DNA of 26,800 bases from Pseudomonadota bacterium (lineage in GTDB: Bacteria; Pseudomonadota; Alphaproteobacteria; Acetobacterales; Acetobacteraceae), in contig JAKAZX010000007.1 in the NCBI GenBank assembly GCA_021826485.1, forward strand, positions 1-26,800, written 5' to 3'. The notes under the pieces are model-generated. The model saw only the letters and a program-made list of their open reading frames with translations. It had not been told where the DNA came from and made no database searches. Numbering within the stretch: position 1 is the stretch's first letter; each line of letters begins with the position of its first letter. Both the position numbers and the translations under genes were made by a program. Of this stretch, positions 15,741-24,396 are shown in pieces.

Positions 15741-16859
15741 CTACCCGCCGCGCGGCGCGTACAGGGCCAGCGCGTTGTCGCTGAACAGCGCCCGGCGCTG
15801 CGCCTCCTCCACCGGCAGCGGCAGGGCGTAGGCGGGATCATCCGAATCCCAGTGCGGATAGTCGGTCGCGAACAGCAGCCGGTCCCAGCCGATCCAGCCG
15901 ATCGTGTCCAGCAGATGCGCCCGCGGCTCCGGCTCCTCCATCGGCTGGGTGGTGAACCAGACCTGGGAGCGGATGGTCTCCGACGGCAGGCGCTTCAGAT
16001 GCGGCGTTTCACTGCGCAGCCGCTGCCAGTGCTTGTCCAGCCGCCAGGCCAGCGCCGGCACCCAGCCGAAGCCGCCTTCGATCATCACGAAGCGCAGGTC
16101 GGGCAGGCGCTCGAACACGCCTTCGATCACCAGGCTGGTCAGTTGCGCCTGGCAGGTCTGGGCATGGCCGATCATGTCCTCAAGATAGAAGGACGCCCAG
16201 CCGGACGAGGTATTGGCGTTGCCGCCGAACCCGAAGGCGTGCATCCCCACCGGCAGCCCGGCGCGCACCGCAGCCGCGAAGATCGGGAAGTACCGCGCAT
16301 TGCCGATCGGCGCGGCGGTGCGGCTCAGCAGCAGCACATGGGCGAAGGCCGGGTTGCCGGCGCAGCGCTCGATCTCGGCGACCGCCGCCTCCGGGCTTTC
16401 CGGGTTGACGACGATGGAGGCGTGCAGCCGCGGCTCCGGCGTCACCAGCTTTTCCACCTGGAACTCGTTCATGGCGCGGCACAGCGCATTGCCGAGTTCG
16501 AAATTCATGAAGTTGTTGCTCGGCGTCGGCGGGTTCACCAGCCCGAACACGATGTTGTTCGGGTCGAGGTGCTGGCGGCGCGTGAACTCCAGGTCGGTGC
16601 CCGGGGGTCGGCCGCTGTCCGGCCAGGCGTCCCGCCGGGCCGCATTGGGCTGCGCCTTGGGGTAGGACGGCAGGCCCTGCTGCATGCCGGTCCGGTGCGC
16701 CACGCCGTAGGTCGCCATGTGGTCGCGCCACCGGGCCGACAGCCAGGGCGCCAGTTCGCCCAGCCCCGCCGGGCCGAGATGCATGTCGCAATCCGCGACG
16801 GCAAGGCGGGAGGCGCCGGTCTGGGCCGGCTTGGGAAGGTCACGAACGGCGACGTTCAT
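15741..16859 (-). CDS. Amidohydrolase-2 family metal-dependent hydrolase or decarboxylase (copy B)
   Basis: This 372-residue enzyme is a paralogue of the amidohydrolase at 13253-14323. Candidate metal ligands are D25 and H27 in DCDMHLG, H207 in PVGMHAFGFGG and D333 in FATDYPHWDSDD. As in copy A, Asp fills the first position. I chose ATG at 16857-16859 because AAGGAA lies eight bases upstream; an ATG at 16908-16910 would add 17 residues but has only a weak upstream site. The C terminus (EEAQRRALFSDNALALYAPR) matches the closing helix of the family. It lies 63 bases after the acyl-CoA synthetase-like gene in the same direction, so it may be co-transcribed with it, and it converges on binding protein B. 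The pairing of each amidohydrolase with a binding protein suggests two related substrates; the reaction is unknown. Confidence 0.9.
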   Translation of the reverse strand: MNVAVRDLPKPAQTGASRLAVADCDMHLGPAGLGELAPWLSARWRDHMATYGVAHRTGMQQGLPSYPKAQPNAARRDAWPDSGRPPGTDLEFTRRQHLDPNNIVFGLVNPPTPSNNFMNFELGNALCRAMNEFQVEKLVTPEPRLHASIVVNPESPEAAVAEIERCAGNPAFAHVLLLSRTAAPIGNARYFPIFAAAVRAGLPVGMHAFGFGGNANTSSGWASFYLEDMIGHAQTCQAQLTSLVIEGVFERLPDLRFVMIEGGFGWVPALAWRLDKHWQRLRSETPHLKRLPSETIRSQVWFTTQPMEEPEPRAHLLDTIGWIGWDRLLFATDYPHWDSDDPAYALPLPVEEAQRRALFSDNALALYAPRGG

Positions 16860-16922
16860 GCGCAGGTTCCTTCGGGCGACGAACTTGCATCCTAGTCCGT
16901 CGGGGGGCATCTGGCCACCGAT

Positions 16923-19016
16923 TCATCCGATCACTGCCCGTGCGTCCAGCGCAACCGCCCCCTGGCCGGCCGGGCGCACCAGCAGCGGGTTGATGTCCAG
17001 TTCGCGCAGCCGCTCCCCGAGTTGCGCCGCCAGGGCGCCGACCTGCACCAGCACGGCCGCGGCGGCGTCCACGTCCAGCGCCGGCCGGCCACGATACCCC
17101 GCCAGCAGCGGCCACAGGCGCAGCCCCCGCAGCATCCCGAGCGCCTGGGACTGGCCGAGCGGGGCGGGGGCCACCGCGACATCGTCCAGCAGATCGACCA
17201 GCACGCCGCCCGCGCCCACCAGCACGACGGGGCCGAATTGCGGGTCGTGGCGCGCGCCCACGATCAGCTCCTGGCCGCCGGTGAGCATCTCCGCCACCAG
17301 GAAGGTCGGCGCCGGCTCCCCGGCCGCCGTCAGCTTCGCGCCGATCTCCGCGAAGGCCGCCGCCACCGCTGCCGCATCGGCAAGGCCGAGGCGCACCAGC
17401 CCGCCATCGCTCTTGTGAACGATCCGGGCACTCACACCTTTCATCACCACCGGGAAGCCGATCGCGGCCGCCGCGGCGACCGCCCCCGCCTCGGTCGTCG
17501 TGACCCGTTCGCGCGGCACGGCGATCCCACAGGCGGCCAGTAGCGTCTTGGCCGCCGGCTCGGTCTGGTAGCCGGCGGCCAGCGCCGGCAGGCCCGCGAG
17601 GTGCGGCGCGGGCGCCGGCGGCTCGGCGTCCGTCCAGGCCTGCCACGCCCGCAGCAGGCGGATGCCGTCGTCCAGCCGGTCGCAGGAGACCACGCCGCGC
17701 TGCCGCAGCAGCGCGCGCACGCCGGTTGCGACCGATCCGGGCGTGACCACGAACACATAGGGCTTGCCGCCGCTCTCCAGCCCGTCGATCAGCGCGCCGA
17801 CCGTGCCCTCGTAGTTCGGCGCGGTGGTCATCGGCACCAGCACGACGCCGACATTGGCGTCGTTGATCACCGCCCGCGCCGCCGGCTCCGCCACCGTGAA
17901 GCCTTCGCCGAGTTCCTGCCGCCGCGCGCCGAGATCGACCGGGTTCTCCAGATGCGTCGGCAGCATCACCGCCGACAGCGCCGCCCGCGTGTCCGGCGTG
18001 AAGGCCGCCATGCCCAGCCCGACATCGGCGAGCCGGTCCGCGGTGATCCCGTTCAGCCCGCCGGAGGAGGAGATCACGCCGATCCCGCCCGGCCGCCGCG
18101 TGCGGAAGCGCTGCGCCAGCCGCGCCGCCAGCACCATCACGTCGGGGTCGTCCACCAGCAGCGCGCCCGCCTGCCGGCACACCGCGGCGAACACCGGATA
18201 GGCGCCGGCGAGACTCGCGGTGTGCGAGCGTGCGGCGGCTTCCCCGCCGGCGCTGCGCCCGGTCTTCAGTACGACAACCGGCTTGCCGGCGGCCTGCGCC
18301 CGGTGCAGCAGGTCGCGGAAGCGCCGCCCGTCCGCGATCCCTTCGACATGCAGGCAGATCGCCTCGGTGTCCTCCGCCGCGATCATGTGCGCGAAGAAAT
18401 CGCACAGATCGAGGTCGGCCTGGTTGCCGACGGACACGATCTGGCTGAAGCCCACGCCCTGGTCGTGCGCGCGGTTGTAGACGGACAGCATCAGCGCGCC
18501 GCTCTGCGACACCAGCCCGATGCTGCCGGGGATGATCCGCTCCACATCCAGCACCCGCGCGGAGGTCAGCGACATGCCGTTGCGGAAATTGATCAGCCCG
18601 AGGCAGTTCGGCCCGACCACGCGCATGCCGGTGGCCTGCGCCAGCGCGGTCATCTCCGCCTGCGCCGCGGCGCCTTCCGCACCAATCTCCGCGAAGCCGC
18701 TGGAGATCACCACCGCGGCGCCCACGCCCGCCGCCGCACAGTCGCGCAAGGTCGGCAGCACCGCGGCGGCGGGCACCGCGATCACCGCCACGTCGATCGG
18801 CGGTGCCGCGCCGATCGCGGCGTAGCAGGTGCGGCCCTGCACCACGGCGCGGCGGGGATTGATCGGCACCACCTCTCCGTCGAAGCCGTGCAGGGCGAGG
18901 TAGTGCATGATGCGCCCGCCCCATTTGCCGCGATCGTCGGATGCGCCGAACACGGCGACGCGGCGCGGCACGAGGATTTCGCCGATGCTGCGGCGCGGCG
19001 GCGCCGGCAGGCTCAT
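16923..19016 (-). CDS. ADP-forming acyl-CoA synthetase-like protein (CoA-binding plus ATP-grasp)
   Basis: This 697-residue protein is a fused alpha-beta member of the NDP-forming acyl-CoA synthetase superfamily, which interconverts acyl-CoA with ADP and phosphate and free acid, CoA and ATP. The N-terminal CoA-binding Rossmann domain has VAVFGASDDRGKWGG near residues 19-33 and VVGPNCLGLINF. The succinyl-CoA-ligase-like region has GLVSQSGALM and SVGNQADLD, and H265 in RSHTASLAGAY fits the phosphorylated His of the family. The C-terminal ATP-grasp domain begins near AKTLLAACGIAVP and includes VMKGVSARIVHKSDGGLVRLGL and a closing ELDINPLLV. The order is that of fused bacterial and archaeal forms. 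Its start overlaps the HIT gene stop by four bases. It probably activates or releases a carboxylic acid from the local pathway; a feruloyl- or pimeloyl-type substrate cannot be told from sequence. Confidence 0.9.
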   Translation of the reverse strand: MSLPAPPRRSIGEILVPRRVAVFGASDDRGKWGGRIMHYLALHGFDGEVVPINPRRAVVQGRTCYAAIGAAPPIDVAVIAVPAAAVLPTLRDCAAAGVGAAVVISSGFAEIGAEGAAAQAEMTALAQATGMRVVGPNCLGLINFRNGMSLTSARVLDVERIIPGSIGLVSQSGALMLSVYNRAHDQGVGFSQIVSVGNQADLDLCDFFAHMIAAEDTEAICLHVEGIADGRRFRDLLHRAQAAGKPVVVLKTGRSAGGEAAARSHTASLAGAYPVFAAVCRQAGALLVDDPDVMVLAARLAQRFRTRRPGGIGVISSSGGLNGITADRLADVGLGMAAFTPDTRAALSAVMLPTHLENPVDLGARRQELGEGFTVAEPAARAVINDANVGVVLVPMTTAPNYEGTVGALIDGLESGGKPYVFVVTPGSVATGVRALLRQRGVVSCDRLDDGIRLLRAWQAWTDAEPPAPAPHLAGLPALAAGYQTEPAAKTLLAACGIAVPRERVTTTEAGAVAAAAAIGFPVVMKGVSARIVHKSDGGLVRLGLADAAAVAAAFAEIGAKLTAAGEPAPTFLVAEMLTGGQELIVGARHDPQFGPVVLVGAGGVLVDLLDDVAVAPAPLGQSQALGMLRGLRLWPLLAGYRGRPALDVDAAAAVLVQVGALAAQLGERLRELDINPLLVRPAGQGAVALDARAVIG

Positions 19017-19396
19017 GCCGGCTTGCTCAGCATCCGGCCGAGCGGCCGGCCGCCGAACAGATGCACGTGGAAATGTGGCACTTCCTGCCCCGCATCCTCG
19101 CCCATATTGGCCAGGATGCGATAGCCCGGCGCTTCGAGCTGCAAATCGTGCGCGACCTTGCCCACCGCGCGCCAGAACCCGGCGATCTCTGCCTCGCTGC
19201 CGCGCGCGGCGAAATCCGCGAGCGAGATGAAGCGTCCTTTCGGAATGATCAGCACGTGCACCGGTGCCTGCGGCGCGATGTCGTGGAAGGCCAGCGCCCA
19301 GTGATCCTCATACACGCGCTTGGCCGGCAGCTCGCCGCGCAGGATGCGCGCGAAGATGTTGCCGTCGTCATATTCGCCCAGGCCCTTCACCGCCAT
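19013..19396 (-). CDS. HIT family (HINT-like) nucleotide hydrolase
   Basis: This 127-residue cytosolic protein belongs to the histidine triad superfamily, which hydrolyses nucleoside phosphoramidates and related adenylates. The triad is H108-F-H110-V-H112-LF, with the usual upstream elements: NIFARILRGELPAKRVYED at the start, then the HVLIIPKGRFISL strand. Length is typical of HINT proteins. The ATG at 19394-19396 has AAGGGGG about six bases upstream. It overlaps the acyl-CoA synthetase-like gene by four bases and lies 129 bases downstream of the PEP mutase-family gene, so a separate promoter in that gap is possible, though none was recognised. Such proteins may clear adenylated intermediates, but no link to the neighbouring ligase is established. 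Confidence 0.93.
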   Translation of the reverse strand: MAVKGLGEYDDGNIFARILRGELPAKRVYEDHWALAFHDIAPQAPVHVLIIPKGRFISLADFAARGSEAEIAGFWRAVGKVAHDLQLEAPGYRILANMGEDAGQEVPHFHVHLFGGRPLGRMLSKPA

Positions 19397-19525
19397 GTCC
19401 GTCCCCCTTGCGCCCGTGCCGAAGGCTCATCCCGCTCCGTTGAACGGCACGGCCGGCGGAACTCTAGCGCGATCCGCCGCCGCCGCGGCAAGCGTCGGGC
19501 CGCGCGGGCGAGGCATGCGCGGGCT

Positions 19526-20344
19526 TCACCCGGCTGCCACCGGCAGCAGCGCCGCCAGCTCCGCTCCGGGCAGGGCGCCGCGCAGCGCCTCCGGCAGCTC
19601 GCCGCGTTGCAGCGCCTCGGCCGCCGCCGCCAGCCCGCCCATCGCGCGCCGGTACAGCGCACCGCCCAGGCTCACCCGGCGGACCCCGGCCGCGGCCAGC
19701 GCGGCGAGCGGCACGCCCGGCCCGATCAGCACGTTCACCGGCTTCGGCGCCACCGCCCGCACCACGGCGCGGACCGCCTCCATGTCCGGCAGGCCGGGGG
19801 CATAGAGCACGTCGGCGCCGACCTCGGCGAAGGCGACGAGGCGCCGCATCGTGTCGTCCAGATCGGGCCGGCCGTTGAGGAAATTATCGGTGCGCGCGGT
19901 CAGCACGATCCGCCCGCGCGCCGCCGCCGCGGCGGCGCGCATGCGGCGGACGGCGGTGTCGAAATCATGGATCGGCCGCGCGGGATCGGCGGTGGTGTCC
20001 TCGATACCGAGACCGGCCAGCCCGCCGGCAATCGCGGCCTCCACCGTCGCGACGCAGTCCTCAGGGTCCGGGCCGTAACCATCCTCCAGATCGCCGTTCA
20101 CCGGCAGGCCGGACACCTGCGCGAGCCGGGCGGCATGGGCGACCGAGTCGGCAAGGCTGACAGCATGCGCGCCATCCGGCCGGCCCAGCGCCGCGGCGAT
20201 CGCGAAGGATGAGCTGCCGAGCGCGGGAAAGCCCGCCCGCCGCAGCAGCAGGGCGGATGCGCCGTCCCAGGCATTCGGCATGATGAACGCGCCGGGTCCG
20301 TCATGCAGCGCGCGGAAGCGCTCCTGGGCGGTGCTCTCGGTCAT
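19526..20344 (-). CDS. Isocitrate lyase/PEP mutase superfamily enzyme
   Basis: This 272-residue protein has the alpha/beta barrel layout of the isocitrate lyase/phosphoenolpyruvate mutase superfamily. It opens with FRALHDGPGAFIMPNAWDGASA, and the Mg-binding acidic cluster is visible as GDLEDGYG (D85, E87, D88), followed by GIEDT (E115, D116) and LTARTDNF. The catalytic Cys motif of true isocitrate lyase (KKCGH) is absent, so it is more like the oxaloacetate decarboxylase, 2-methylisocitrate lyase-like or carboxyvinyl-carboxyphosphonate mutase side of the family. The C-terminal part (GVRRVSLGGALYRRAMGG) is typical of the poorly defined short subgroup. The start ATG follows a GGGGGGAA site. It lies 26 bases after pepN and may be co-transcribed with it. 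Reaction is not assigned. Confidence 0.88.
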   Translation of the reverse strand: MTESTAQERFRALHDGPGAFIMPNAWDGASALLLRRAGFPALGSSSFAIAAALGRPDGAHAVSLADSVAHAARLAQVSGLPVNGDLEDGYGPDPEDCVATVEAAIAGGLAGLGIEDTTADPARPIHDFDTAVRRMRAAAAAARGRIVLTARTDNFLNGRPDLDDTMRRLVAFAEVGADVLYAPGLPDMEAVRAVVRAVAPKPVNVLIGPGVPLAALAAAGVRRVSLGGALYRRAMGGLAAAAEALQRGELPEALRGALPGAELAALLPVAAG

Positions 20345-20370
20345 GGTCGTTCCCCCCTGCCGGCCGTGCG

Positions 20371-23013
20371 CTACACCAGCGCTTTCGACAGTTTCTCATA
20401 CGTGCCGCGGCTGAGCTGCGGCGTGGCCAGGATGCGGTCCAGCTCCGCGCGCATCAGCGCCGCGCGTGCCGGGCGCTGCCGCCGCCATGCGCCGAGCGGA
20501 TTGACCAGCCGTGCCGCGGTCTGGCCGTTCAGCCGGTCGAGCGCGATCACCACATCGGCGAGAAATTTGTATCCGGCGCCCGACGCATCGTGGAACCGCA
20601 CCTGGTTGCCGCTGGCGAAGCTGGCCACCAGCGCGCGCACCCGGTTCGGATTATGCAGATCGAAATCGGCATGGCGGTACAGCGCCCGCACTTCCTCCAC
20701 CGCCGTCGCGCGCGGCGACATCGCCTGGATCGCGAACCACTTGTCCAGCACCAGATCGTCGCCGCGCCATTTGGCGTGGAACAGGGCCAGCGCCTCCTCC
20801 CGGTCCTGGCCGGTGCTGGCGGCGAGCACGTCGAGCGCTGCGAGCACGTCGGTCATGCTGTCCTGCGCGTCGAACTGCGCGCGTGCCAGCCGCACGCCAT
20901 CCTCCCCCGCCGCCGCGAGATACCCGAGGCAGGCATTACGCAATGCGCGGCGGCCGATGGCAGCGCCGTCGATGCGATACGGCCCGCGATCGGCGAGCGC
21001 CCCGTAGGTCGCGCGCAGCCGGTCGGCCAGCGCCGTGCCGATCTGCGCGCGCATCGCCTGCCGCGCGGCATGGATCGCATCGGGATCGGCGGTCGCCATC
21101 TGGTCGGCAACGTAGGATTCCGACGGCAGGGCCAGCGCCTCCGCGGCGAAAGCGGGGTCCGCATCGGCTTGGTCCAGTGTCGCGCGCATCGCCTCCAGCA
21201 ATCCGGGGTCGAGCGGCGGCGGCGTGCCGTGCCAGTCGGCGACCTGGTCGAGCAGCAGGGCGGTCGCGTAGGATTGCAGACTGTCCCAGCGCACGAACGG
21301 ATCGGTGTCGTGGGCGGCGAGGGCTTTCAGCCGCGCCGGCGGGATGCCCTTCAGCTTCACCGGCGCCGAGTAGCCGCGCAGCAGCGACGGCACGGGATGG
21401 GCAGGCACGTCGTCGAACACGAAGCTGCGCTCGGCCGCATCCAGCAGCAGCACGCGCGCGCTGCCGGGCAGTTCGTGCCCGTCCGGCGCCAGCAGCGCCA
21501 TCGCGACCGGGATCGGCACCGGATGCTTGTCCGGCTGGCCGGGCGTGGGCCGCAAGGTCTGGCGCAGCGTCAGCGTGTAGCGCCGCGCCGCGGCGTCGTA
21601 CGCCTCCGCCATCGTCAGCTCCGGCGTGCCGGCCTGCGCGTACCAGGACAGGAACGGCGACAGGTCGATTCCGGCGCCGTCGCCGATGGCGCGGACGAAA
21701 TCCTCGATCGTCACCGCCTGGTTGTCGTGCCGCGCGAAATACAGATCCATGCCGCGGCGGAATCCGTCGCGACCGGCCAGCGTCGCCATCATGCGCACGA
21801 CCTCCGCGCCCTTCTGGTAGACGGTCGCGGTGTAGAAATTGTCGATCGCGATGTAGCTGTCCGGCCGCACCGGATGTGCCAGCGGCCCGTCATCCTCGGG
21901 GAACTGCGCGGCGCGCAGCCGGCGCACATCGACCAGACGCTTCACCGCCCGGCTGCCCTGGTCGGCGGTGAATTCCTGGTCGCGGAAAACCGTCAGCCCC
22001 TCCTTCAGCGAAAGCTGGAACCAATCGCGGCAGGTGACGCGGTTGCCGGTCCAGTTGTGGAAATATTCATGCGCCACCACCGTCTCGATGCCCTGGTAGT
22101 CGGCATCGGTCGCGGTATCCGGCTGGGCCAACACGTATTTGGTGTTGAAGACGTTCAGCCCCTTGTTCTCCATCGCTCCCATGTTGAAGTCGGAGACGGC
22201 GGCGATGTTGAACACGTCGAGGTCGTATTCGCGCCCGTACTCTTCCTCGTCCCACCGCATCGCCGTCTTCAGCGCATGCATGGCGTGCGCGCACCGCCCC
22301 TCATCGCCGCGCCGTACCCAGATCGCCAGCGCCACATCGCGGCCCGACGCGGTGACGAAGCGGTCGCGCACTGCCACCAGATCGCCCGCCACCAGCGCGA
22401 ACAGGTAGGACGGCTTGGGGTGCGGATCCTCCCAGCGCGCCCAGTGCCGTCCGTCCTCGGTGCTGCCCTGCGCGGCCGGATTGCCGTTCGACAGCAGCAC
22501 CGGGCAGGTGGCGGCATCGGCGATGATGGTGGTGGTGAAGCGCGCCATCACGTCCGGCCGGTCGGGGAAGAAGGTGATGCGGCGGAATCCCTCGGCCTCG
22601 CACTGGGTGAAATAGCTGCCGTTGGAAAGGTAGAGGCCGGACAGTTCGGTGTTGGCGGAGGGGTTGATCTCCACCTCGGTGGTCAGCCGGAAGGCGGCGG
22701 GCACGTCCGCGATCACCAGCGCGCCGCCCGCCTCCTGGACATGGCGGGCGGGCGGCAGCGGTGTGCCGTCCAGCGTCAGTGCGATCAGCCGCAGGCCCTC
22801 CCCGTCCAGCCGCAGCGGCACCGCGGCGCCGGGGGCGCGCGGGCAGGCCGGGTTGGCCCGCATCTCCAGCGTCGCCAGCACGCGGGTCGCGGCGGGGCGC
22901 AGGTCGAATTGCAGCGCCACGCGATCGACCAGATAGGGCGGCGGCAGATAGTCGAGCCGGCGGGTCTCGTGCGGCGGCAGGGCAGGGGCGGCGTCGCGCT
23001 GGGCGTCGAGCAT
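20371..23013 (-). CDS. pepN: Aminopeptidase N (M1 zinc metallopeptidase)
   Basis: This 880-residue protein is a bacterial PepN that removes N-terminal residues from peptides in the cytosol. The exopeptidase motif GAMEN is at 279-283 and the zinc site HEYFH at 315-319 with E338. The 22-residue spacing from E316 to E338 equals that of E. coli PepN (E298 to E320). The PepN-specific C-terminal domain is present, ending NPLGAWRRQRPARAALMRAELDRIL. ATG at 23011-23013 is preceded by GGAG at a six-base spacing. An in-frame opening upstream would add 47 residues encoded inside the kinase gene with low-complexity Ser/Arg content, and was rejected. It starts 10 bases after the kinase stop, so lipoprotein, kinase and pepN appear to form one transcription unit. 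No active-site residue is missing. Confidence 0.97.
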   Translation of the reverse strand: MLDAQRDAAPALPPHETRRLDYLPPPYLVDRVALQFDLRPAATRVLATLEMRANPACPRAPGAAVPLRLDGEGLRLIALTLDGTPLPPARHVQEAGGALVIADVPAAFRLTTEVEINPSANTELSGLYLSNGSYFTQCEAEGFRRITFFPDRPDVMARFTTTIIADAATCPVLLSNGNPAAQGSTEDGRHWARWEDPHPKPSYLFALVAGDLVAVRDRFVTASGRDVALAIWVRRGDEGRCAHAMHALKTAMRWDEEEYGREYDLDVFNIAAVSDFNMGAMENKGLNVFNTKYVLAQPDTATDADYQGIETVVAHEYFHNWTGNRVTCRDWFQLSLKEGLTVFRDQEFTADQGSRAVKRLVDVRRLRAAQFPEDDGPLAHPVRPDSYIAIDNFYTATVYQKGAEVVRMMATLAGRDGFRRGMDLYFARHDNQAVTIEDFVRAIGDGAGIDLSPFLSWYAQAGTPELTMAEAYDAAARRYTLTLRQTLRPTPGQPDKHPVPIPVAMALLAPDGHELPGSARVLLLDAAERSFVFDDVPAHPVPSLLRGYSAPVKLKGIPPARLKALAAHDTDPFVRWDSLQSYATALLLDQVADWHGTPPPLDPGLLEAMRATLDQADADPAFAAEALALPSESYVADQMATADPDAIHAARQAMRAQIGTALADRLRATYGALADRGPYRIDGAAIGRRALRNACLGYLAAAGEDGVRLARAQFDAQDSMTDVLAALDVLAASTGQDREEALALFHAKWRGDDLVLDKWFAIQAMSPRATAVEEVRALYRHADFDLHNPNRVRALVASFASGNQVRFHDASGAGYKFLADVVIALDRLNGQTAARLVNPLGAWRRQRPARAALMRAELDRILATPQLSRGTYEKLSKALV

Positions 23014-23023
23014 GGGGGCTCCG

Positions 23024-24379
23024 TCAGGTCGTGCTGCTGCCCGATATAGGGGGCGCGGCCGGCAACCACACCGAAAACGTCGTGCCCTTGCCCTCCTCGC
23101 TGTCGATCGCGAGCTGGCCGCGATGGCGGCTGACGATGTGCTTGACGATGGCAAGCCCGAGCCCGGTGCCGCCCGCGCTGCGGCTGCGCCCCTTGTCCAC
23201 CCGGTAGAACCGTTCGGTCAGGCGGGGGATATGCTCCTTGGCGATCCCCGGGCCGTCATCGGCGACGCTCAGCACCACCCCGGCGCGCGCCGGCCAGCGC
23301 TGGCCCGGCTCGGCCCGCGCGACCGCGAGCCGGACGGTGCCGCCGGGGCGGCCGTATTTCAGCGCGTTGTCGATCAGGTTCTGCGCCACCTGCTCGATCT
23401 GGTCGGCATCGGCGAGCAACTCCGGCAGGTCGGCGCCGAGCGTCAGTGCGATCCGGCCGCGCGCCTCGAAACTCGCGGCGATGCGGCGGGCCAGCGCCGC
23501 GGGATCGACGCGGCCGGCGGGTGGCTGATGCTCGGTCAGCTCGATGCGCGACAGGCTCAGCAGATCGTCGATCAGCCGGTTCATCCGCCCGGCCTGCTCG
23601 GCCATGATGCCGAGGAAGCGCTGCTGCGCCGGCCGGTCGTCCGCCGCCGGGCCGCGCAGGGTGTCGATGAAGCCGATCAGGCTGGCGAGCGGGGTGCGCA
23701 GCTCGTGGCTGACATTGGCGACGAAATCGGCGCGCATCCGCTCCACCGCGCGTTCGCGGGTGCGGTCGGACAGCACCACGATCACCTGCCCGCCATCGGC
23801 GAGCGGCGGATCGAGCCGCAGCACCGCCGCCTGCACCTCCCGCGGGACGGGCACGAACAGGCCGAGATCGGCGACCTGGGTTGCCGCTTGGTGCTCGGCC
23901 CGCTCCAGCGCCGCGCGCAGGCCCGGATGGCGCAGCACCGCCGCGATGTCGCCGCCGAACGCCGCGTGGGCGGCGGCATTGGCGCGCCGGACGCTGCCAT
24001 CTGTGCCCAGCACCAGCAGCGGGTCGGGCAGGCGGTCGATGATCGTCTCGGTCGCCCGCAGTGCCTGGCCGACCTGGGCGGCGCGGGCGGCCAGCGTGCG
24101 CGCCAGCCGCTCGATCGCGCGGCCCACCCGCTGCATCGGCGGCAGCAGCGGGCTGGCGCCGGCCGCGCCGCCGCCCAGCGCCCCGCGCACCGCCTCGGCC
24201 AGCAATTCCATGTCGCGCACGAAGGCCAGTGCCAGCAGCAGGCTGGCGAGCCCCACCGCGAGCAGCGCCGCCAGCACCGGCCCCGGTGCCGCGGCGCCGC
24301 TGGCGGCCAGCAGGACCAGGCACAGGGCGGGGACGGCGGCCAGCAGCGCGGCGGTGGCGAGCAGCAGGCCCGGACGCAT
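23024..24379 (-). CDS. PhoR-like sensor histidine kinase
   Basis: This 451-residue membrane kinase autophosphorylates on a His and should pass the phosphate to a response regulator. Two hydrophobic spans (about residues 5-27 and 34-53) are separated by only a few residues, so there is almost no periplasmic sensor domain. A PAS-like region follows (IIDRLPDPLLVLGTDGSVRRAN, near 115-136). The dimerisation box has H225 in VSHELRTPLASLIGF. The ATP-binding domain shows QNLIDNALKYG, VADDGPGI and GGTGLGLAIVKHI. Layout and motifs match the PhoR type, but no PhoB-like regulator or phosphate transport gene is in the window, so the signal and partner are unknown. The start ATG (24377-24379) lies at the end of a 17-bp tandem repeat that separates it from the lipoprotein gene. 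pepN follows after 10 bases. Confidence 0.93.
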   Translation of the reverse strand: MRPGLLLATAALLAAVPALCLVLLAASGAAAPGPVLAALLAVGLASLLLALAFVRDMELLAEAVRGALGGGAAGASPLLPPMQRVGRAIERLARTLAARAAQVGQALRATETIIDRLPDPLLVLGTDGSVRRANAAAHAAFGGDIAAVLRHPGLRAALERAEHQAATQVADLGLFVPVPREVQAAVLRLDPPLADGGQVIVVLSDRTRERAVERMRADFVANVSHELRTPLASLIGFIDTLRGPAADDRPAQQRFLGIMAEQAGRMNRLIDDLLSLSRIELTEHQPPAGRVDPAALARRIAASFEARGRIALTLGADLPELLADADQIEQVAQNLIDNALKYGRPGGTVRLAVARAEPGQRWPARAGVVLSVADDGPGIAKEHIPRLTERFYRVDKGRSRSAGGTGLGLAIVKHIVSRHRGQLAIDSEEGKGTTFSVWLPAAPPISGSSTT

Positions 24380-24396
24380 CAGAGATCGGGACGCAT
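24379..24396 (-). other. Five-codon mini-ORF 2 (MRPDL) inside the tandem repeat
   Basis: The second copy starts with ATG at 24394-24396, overlapping the first mini-ORF stop by one base, and reads MRPDL again before TGA at 24379-24381. That stop overlaps the kinase ATG (24377-24379) by one base. The series lipoprotein, MRPDL, MRPDL, kinase is thus joined by three TGATG junctions. Translation is inferred. Confidence 0.4.

Noticed and set aside
16840..18924. Long open frame on the minus strand in another frame within the acyl-CoA synthetase gene
   Set aside because: Its product is an Arg/Gly/Ala-rich shadow, while the chosen frame shows CoA-binding, His-loop and ATP-grasp motifs in order.
19397..19525. 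Possible promoter for the HIT/acyl-CoA synthetase genes
   Set aside because: No -35/-10 pair with acceptable spacing was found on the minus strand; a TTGAAC at 19440 reads in the wrong direction.
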